From the NCBI GenBank assembly GCA_963575745.1, contig CAUYUJ010000171.1, positions 1 through 22,500 of the forward strand: a DNA stretch of 22,500 nucleotides. The letters are read 5' to 3'. The position numbers and the translations under genes are program-made. Positions 18,549 through 22,500 of this stretch are shown piece after piece. The DNA comes from Prorocentrum cordatum (Eukaryota; Sar; Dinophyceae; Prorocentrales; Prorocentraceae). Position 1 is the first letter of the stretch, and every line of letters starts with the position of its first letter. The notes under the pieces are model-generated. The model was given only the letters and a program-made list of their open reading frames with translations. It had not been told where the DNA came from and did no database searches.

Positions 18549-18713
18549 TTAGGTCGGGCCTGTCCCCCATACAGGGGGATTTGGGGCGAAGAATGCAAAA
18601 TTATACAGAAACAAAAATCCCCCAAATGCTCAGACAGAGTAACAAAATCGTCCCCGGAACAATTTTCAACTATTTTGGAGTATTCCCCCTGTAGAGGGAC
18701 AGGCCCGACTTAA
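18549..18713. mobile_element. Family-2 inverted-repeat element (MITE-like), copy 3
   Basis: The ends are TTAGGTCGGGCCTGTCCCCC and GGGACAGGCCCGACTTAA, complementary over about 18 bp, with a second inner pair (ACAGGGGGATT / TATTCCCCCTGT). The interior matches copies 1 and 2 (AATCGTCCCC...CAATTTTC). GCC flanks both sides. The element abuts exon B, whose acceptor may be its own CTAAG end. Confidence 0.75.
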
Positions 18714-18838
18714 GCCTGGCGCGCTCTCCGCGCGCCAGTGGCGGCGCCAGAGGCGCCGCGCGGAGGGGGGCGGGGGCCCAGCGCCGATCCGAGAGATCCG
18801 CGCGGAGCTCGAAAGGTGGACAATCAGAACGTGTGCCA
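18714..18838. mobile_element. Family-1 element, copy C, missing its left arm
   Basis: It starts in the family core (GCCTGGCGCGCTCTCCGCGC) directly at the end of the family-2 element and retains only the right arm (CGATCCGAGAGATCCGCGCG). It looks like a truncated copy, or a junction formed when family 2 inserted into or beside it. Confidence 0.6.
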
Positions 18839-18860
18839 AGGATGGGAGGTAAGGACTCAA

Positions 18861-19027
18861 GACTGAAGGGGCCCCGGGACACACAATTGAATGGACACGA
18901 GTGTCCAGATTCCCCATAGCTTCCCATATCTTCTGGGTTCCTGTCGTCCCCCCCATTTCCCATATTTTCCTATATTTTCTGGTACATCGACGAATACTTG
19001 TGTCTGTGTGTTTTTTCCCTCCTGAAA
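18861..19027. repeat. Dispersed repeat R, copy 2
   Basis: It has the same 167-bp length and orientation as copy 1 (ACTGAAGGGGCCCCGGGACA to TTTTTCCCTCCTGAA). It lies in the gap between exons A and B, next to family-1 and family-2 elements. The unit has no inverted ends, so it does not belong to those families. Confidence 0.7.
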
Positions 19028-19185
19028 GACGCCTGGAGGCCGAAGTTGGGATTTTTGTTTGGAGCGCCGGGCGACCGGTGAAAACGGCAGAGGGCGGGGG
19101 GCAGAGGTAAGGACACAAGGGCACCCCAGATGAAGGCACGCGTCCTTACTGGGCACGTTGACTGCATGTTCATGCCTACGGGAAC

Positions 19186-19366
19186 GAAGAATAACATAAA
19201 CATAAAAACTCGGAGGTCCGCGCGGATTTCTCGGATCGGCGCCGGACCCCCCTCCCTGGCGCGCGGAGCGCGCCAGGAGCGGCGCCGGAGGCGCCGCCAG
19301 GGGGCCCCAGCGCTGATCCGAGAAATCCGCGCGGACCTCCGAGTTCTTATGCTCATGTCATTCTTC
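19186..19366. mobile_element. Family-1 inverted-repeat element, copy D (best preserved)
   Basis: This is a near-perfect palindrome. The left arm has CATAAAAACTCGGAGGTCCG then CGCGGATTTCTCGGATCGGC; the right arm gives the same on the other strand (CATAAGAACTCGGAGGTCCG). The arms total about 80 bp around a GC core (GGCGCGCGGAGCGCGCCAGG). Arm similarity extends outward to GAAGAAT(A/G)ACAT. There is no coding capacity, so it is a non-autonomous element. It lies in the exon A-exon B gap. Confidence 0.75.
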
Positions 19367-19407
19367 CTTCCCCCAATGCCGCCTCTTGTTCCTCGAGTCT
19401 GGGGCAC

Positions 19408-19695
19408 CCGGGGCTCGGGTCTCCAGCGGCTCCTGCAGGTGCCTCTCGGGGCCTCTCGCGCGCCGCGGCGTGCGCAGGGGACCCTCGCCGGGCGGCGCGC
19501 GGGCGGCCTCGGCCGCGGGCCTCGCCCGGAGCGCCTCGCGCACCGCGGGGCGCAGCGTGCCGGCCTTCGCGGCGCCGCGCAGCTGCCGCACCGCCCGCGC
19601 CTTCAGCTCCGCGGCGGCCGCGGGCGCCTCCGCGCCCGGCCCCGCGCGCCAGGCGCCGCTCCCGAAGGAGGAAAGGGCGGCACGAACGCTAAGCC
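19408..19695 (-). CDS. Coding exon A of an unrecognised gene (borders approximate)
   Basis: This GC-rich stretch has one frame in which nearly every codon ends in G or C, the pattern also seen in exon C. It encodes an alanine/arginine-rich, probably helical segment (AAELKARAVRQLRGAAKAG, then TLRPAVREALRARPAAEAAR) and ends near QEPLETRAPG. A plausible donor is GG|GTGCCC at 19407. On the 5' side it abuts an inverted-repeat element (19699-19838), and AG dinucleotides at 19697-19696 could be an acceptor. The frame stays open through that element, so the true 5' border is uncertain. No start codon is evident. It lies 170 bp downstream of the membrane-protein stop on the same strand and could belong to a separate gene or to an alternative 3' part of the same transcript. 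Its end resembles the end of exon B. No domain is recognised. Confidence 0.5.
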
Positions 19696-19698
19696 CTC

Positions 19699-19838
19699 GG
19701 AGCCCCCCGCGGCGCTCTCCGGGATCCACGCTGGGCCCCCCATGGCCGGCGCCTCCGGGGCCGCCACCTGGCGCGCTCCGCGCGCCAGGGAGGGGGGTCC
19801 GGTGCAGATCCAAGAGATCCGCGCATACCTCCTGAGGT
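19699..19838 (-). mobile_element. Family-1 inverted-repeat element (MITE-like), copy E
   Basis: This copy shares the family core CCTGGCGCGCTCCGCGCGCC and the arm GGTCC..GATCC.AGAGATCCGCGC seen in the copies at 9192, 12465 and 19186. The left arm is diverged (CTCGGAGCCCCCCGCGGCGC). It lies between the membrane-protein stop and exon A. On the minus strand it offers GAG|GTATGCGC near 19828 and CCGAG| at 19697-19696, so it could be spliced as an intron of about 133 bp. Confidence 0.6.
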
Positions 19839-19863
19839 GAGCGTTGGTGCGGCGTTCCTTCTT

Positions 19864-22500
19864 CTAGCTGAAGAAGGCGTCGGTCCACCGCCTCTGGTAC
19901 TCCTCGTCGAACTCCTGGTCGATCACCTCCTTGAACTTGGCGTTCCGCCGCCCCCAGTGCCGGTACAGGGCCTTGTACGGCAACCAGGCGGCAGCGTAAG
20001 AGAGTGTCAGAGCGATGCCGGCCGACGCAAAGACGCAATGGCTGCGATCGGCTGTACCGCTAGGTGTGTAGCAACCGCACTGGTCGATCGTGCCAGCATA
20101 CCACTGGATGGTGCCCCAAGGCTGACTGACGGTAAAGTCACCGAACAGGTGGTAGTACGCCCAGAAGAAGCAATGGCTCACCAAGATCTGAGCGAGGGCT
20201 CCCAGGGCGAAACAGTTGCGCAGGGTGCGGGGCAGCTCGTTCCAGGTCACAGTGCACCTCTGCCGCAGGGTGTCCGCCTTGTGGTCCAGGAACCACAGAT
20301 CTGCATGCTGGCGCAACGGCCTCCCGAGATCCTCGCCCTTTTGCTCCCACTCCTTCTGCACCGCCCAGGCCATAACCACCAATAGAAGCCCTGTCATGAA
20401 GGTCGTCGCGAAGACCATCGCGCTGGCCGCTGCCTCCCACTCGGCGCCATCACTAGCCCGCAGGTACATAGATCCACAGAGGGAACAAGGTATGATGTAA
20501 ATTAGAATCGGCGTTGTTCCAAGTTCGCACTGCAGGAGAGAGAGGTCTAAAATCCCGCAGAGTACCGACACCGGCCAATCGGGCCCTCCGCACAAGATCG
20601 CGACCTTCCCGATGGAAAGACCTGGCTTTCTGAGCACTGACTCGACTGTTCGCATTTCTGGGGTGTGCACGCCGCAAATTTGCCTGACTCTGACATTTTG
20701 GCCCAAGCGTGAGCCGATGACCTTCTGTTGAACCGCGCAAGCCGAGAGCTTGAGAAAGAAGCACAAAACTATGTTGATGCACACTCCCGCCCAAAATCGA
20801 GCTTCATCGCCTCCACTGGACGGTACAGTGCACGTGTCTGGGATCAGAAGCCCCCCGAACATGTAGACGACCATGCCTGGAACCGTGGGCCAGAGAAAGG
20901 CGCACACGCCAACGACGAACGTCAGAACGATGATCAGGCCGAAAGAAATCGGAGTCAAGACATGCCTCAGGAAAGCGAATCCTGCACTGAAGAGCAAGGA
21001 GCCGACATAGTAAGCAAACGGCACCAAACACCAAACGTACACTTTCGTGTATATGGACAACCACCGGAAGCCTCTGACTTTCAGCCAGGCCCCATGGACT
21101 CTTGCAGTCAGCCAGGGTCGAAGGGGAGACTCGATCTGCGTACCTGAAGGGTGCAGCAGCTGGAACACATCACTCAGGAACGCCCTGCAGGCAGAGACAT
21201 CCGCAGGAGTCGCCAGATCGGCCGGATCGGTGGTACTTGAGACCCGGCTCGCGACTGCGCCTTGGTGAACGAAGCCAGAGATGCCCCGCACACGGCGCAC
21301 CTGCTGGTTTGCGACACTGAGAGCGGCAAATGCAGATATCAGTGGAAGCGACAGGCAAAGGAGGAATGCCTGCACCCAGTCATTGTTCAGCAGAGGCAAG
21401 ACTCTGCCCCACAGGGGAAGATGAGCCAGCCCATCGCCGAGCACGTGCGCGATTCTGGAGAAAGAGGCGGCGGTCATCAGGACGAAACTGGCGAAGAAGA
21501 CGATCAGGAGGCTGACAAATATGCTCGCCATCTCGTTGTCCGCCCAGACGAGCAGTGCCCCAGCGTAGCCGAGGCCGATGAGCACTACGAAAGTAACCCC
21601 CACAGACTTCACGAGCATCGTGAGCTGCTGGTAGCCCCTGTGCTCCAATCTCTGGAACTCGTCGGCGACCTCAACGGTACAATCACGGCCGTCGTCGTTC
21701 ACACCAAGCCCTCCGCCAGTGGGCCCGAGTTGAGATCTCACCTCCGCTGGCACCAGCACCTTCCCACTCCTCTGCAGAGCCTCTGGGTCCGCGCGGAGGG
21801 CGGACGCAAGCTGATTGCGGTACCTCGACGTCGAAAGGTAGGTGCTGTTCAGCACTACCCGAATCAGCGCGAAGAGGCCGAAGACCAGGTCCGCGAACGC
21901 GACAAACAGGGGGCTCATGGCCAGGAACACGGTGGGGCCAGATTCGAGGCCGTCGGACTCCTCGGGGCAGCTGTCGCCGATGACCGTGAGTTGGGCGCCG
22001 CAGTCCGAGAAGCAGAGCCGTCCCCTGAGCAGCTGAATGGTCCAAGCAGCTGTGACGGCGGCGGAGCTCAGCATGCATGCGATCGCGAAGGCCTTGTAAA
22101 ACTTGAGCGTGTCATCAGATTTCCGGATGAGCCTCTGCAGCGAGTTCCACTGAGACTCGACGCGCAGATCTTGGACTCGCCCAGAAGCGCGACCCCTCAT
22201 GTTTGGCATCGTAAGCCAACGTATGCTCACATGAACTCCCATGCCCATAACGATAAAAACCAGCATGGGTAAATGTGGGTATAATGCCGCCATGAACAGG
22301 CACCCGGATACAAAGAGAAACGCAAGTAGCACCAGCAGAGAACGGCCGACAACGCGGCCCTCGTTCCAGAGGACTCCATTTTGCCCAGGAAGGTGCGGCG
22401 GCATGAAAAAATCGAGCAGGTACAAGGCGATGCCAAGAGTAAGGCCCGCGCCAAATGAGACATTGCTCAACCAATAATTTTCTCGAAGGAAGGCGAAGGG
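19864..22500 (-). CDS. Large multi-pass membrane protein, VTT/DedA-like core suspected; 5' end beyond the window
   Basis: The frame is open without interruption from the window edge to a TAG at 19866-19864. An apparent start at 22470 is a TTG (Leu) codon, and the frame continues upstream to the edge (ending ENYWLSNV), so the protein is N-terminally incomplete; visible length is about 878 residues. Numbering from 22470, hydrophobic segments lie near 6-23, 43-60, 67-83, 123-148, 183-207, 284-309, 314-335, 363-387, 472-500, 508-545, 559-582, 636-670, 683-703, 752-776 and 814-832. A long loop near 390-460 is polar. Two P/G-rich hairpin-like motifs, FLWPTVPGMVVYMFGG (525-540) and GGPDWPVSVLCGILDLSLLQ (628-647, followed by GTTPI), resemble the paired re-entrant segments of VTT/DedA/TMEM41-type proteins. 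That match is by eye and remote. The acidic C-terminus (FDEEYQRRW) is probably cytosolic. No intron is visible in 2.6 kb, unlike the fragmented exons downstream. Substrate and function are unknown. Coding status is very likely; the family assignment is weak. Confidence 0.9.
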   Translation of the reverse strand, partial: PFAFLRENYWLSNVSFGAGLTLGIALYLLDFFMPPHLPGQNGVLWNEGRVVGRSLLVLLAFLFVSGCLFMAALYPHLPMLVFIVMGMGVHVSIRWLTMPNMRGRASGRVQDLRVESQWNSLQRLIRKSDDTLKFYKAFAIACMLSSAAVTAAWTIQLLRGRLCFSDCGAQLTVIGDSCPEESDGLESGPTVFLAMSPLFVAFADLVFGLFALIRVVLNSTYLSTSRYRNQLASALRADPEALQRSGKVLVPAEVRSQLGPTGGGLGVNDDGRDCTVEVADEFQRLEHRGYQQLTMLVKSVGVTFVVLIGLGYAGALLVWADNEMASIFVSLLIVFFASFVLMTAASFSRIAHVLGDGLAHLPLWGRVLPLLNNDWVQAFLLCLSLPLISAFAALSVANQQVRRVRGISGFVHQGAVASRVSSTTDPADLATPADVSACRAFLSDVFQLLHPSGTQIESPLRPWLTARVHGAWLKVRGFRWLSIYTKVYVWCLVPFAYYVGSLLFSAGFAFLRHVLTPISFGLIIVLTFVVGVCAFLWPTVPGMVVYMFGGLLIPDTCTVPSSGGDEARFWAGVCINIVLCFFLKLSACAVQQKVIGSRLGQNVRVRQICGVHTPEMRTVESVLRKPGLSIGKVAILCGGPDWPVSVLCGILDLSLLQCELGTTPILIYIIPCSLCGSMYLRASDGAEWEAAASAMVFATTFMTGLLLVVMAWAVQKEWEQKGEDLGRPLRQHADLWFLDHKADTLRQRCTVTWNELPRTLRNCFALGALAQILVSHCFFWAYYHLFGDFTVSQPWGTIQWYAGTIDQCGCYTPSGTADRSHCVFASAGIALTLSYAAAWLPYKALYRHWGRRNAKFKEVIDQEFDEEYQRRWTDAFFS

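Noticed and set aside
17846-18625. A 259-codon minus-strand frame across the introner-like element
   Set aside because: It overlaps exons B and C in a frame without G/C-ending codon bias and translates the inverted ends; the spliced interpretation fits better.
22468-22470. Start codon of the membrane protein at 22470
   Set aside because: The codon is TTG and the same frame continues open to the window edge, so the real start lies outside.

Overview
The window looks like nuclear DNA of a dinoflagellate-like protist. The basis is indirect. There are no operons, RBS-led gene runs or RNA genes. GC-rich exon-like pieces with strong G/C at third codon positions are scattered through triplet-repeat tracts, minisatellites and short inverted-repeat elements. 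One of those elements splits a coding frame with GT..AG borders and a flanking duplication, as introners do; introners are known to be abundant in some dinoflagellates. No rRNA, spliced leader or marker gene fixes the lineage, so this is an inference of moderate strength.

Layout. 1-1766: two tandem ~857-bp satellite units with internal sub-repeats. 1767-5000: low-complexity pyrimidine DNA, a C18 run, a dispersed 166-bp repeat (R1), an inverted-repeat element (family 2, copy 1), a 14-bp tandem repeat and a ~54-bp minisatellite. 5040-5157 (-): a possible pepsin-like exon. 5417-8435: AT, GGA, TCC, TCG and TCA triplet tracts, including 1.1 kb of almost pure TCN triplets. 8570-9490: an imperfect palindrome, then a family-1 element and ATGGCGTT repeats. 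10101-10340 (-): a possible small gene. 10455-11050: two minisatellites. 11160-14000: more triplet tracts, another family-1 copy, and a long degenerate CCAAGA/TCTTGG array family that recurs to 16745. 14744-16935: three more inverted-repeat elements. 17075-17690: GGA and GA tracts.

The gene-bearing part is the right end, all on the minus strand. The strongest call is a polytopic membrane protein of at least 878 codons (19864 to beyond 22500), whose 5' end lies outside the window. Downstream is a candidate split gene: exon A (about 19695-19408), exon B (about 18548-18385) and exon C (18186-17755, ending in a stop). Exons B and C are separated by a 190-bp element with perfect 16-bp inverted ends. 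The A-B gap is filled by three repeat families, so this gene's introns appear to be built largely from short mobile elements. Exons A and B may instead be tails of two related genes, because they end in similar residues.

No pathway linking these genes can be read from the sequence. The most interesting material is the set of inverted-repeat elements, two families of which carry possible splice signals at their ends.
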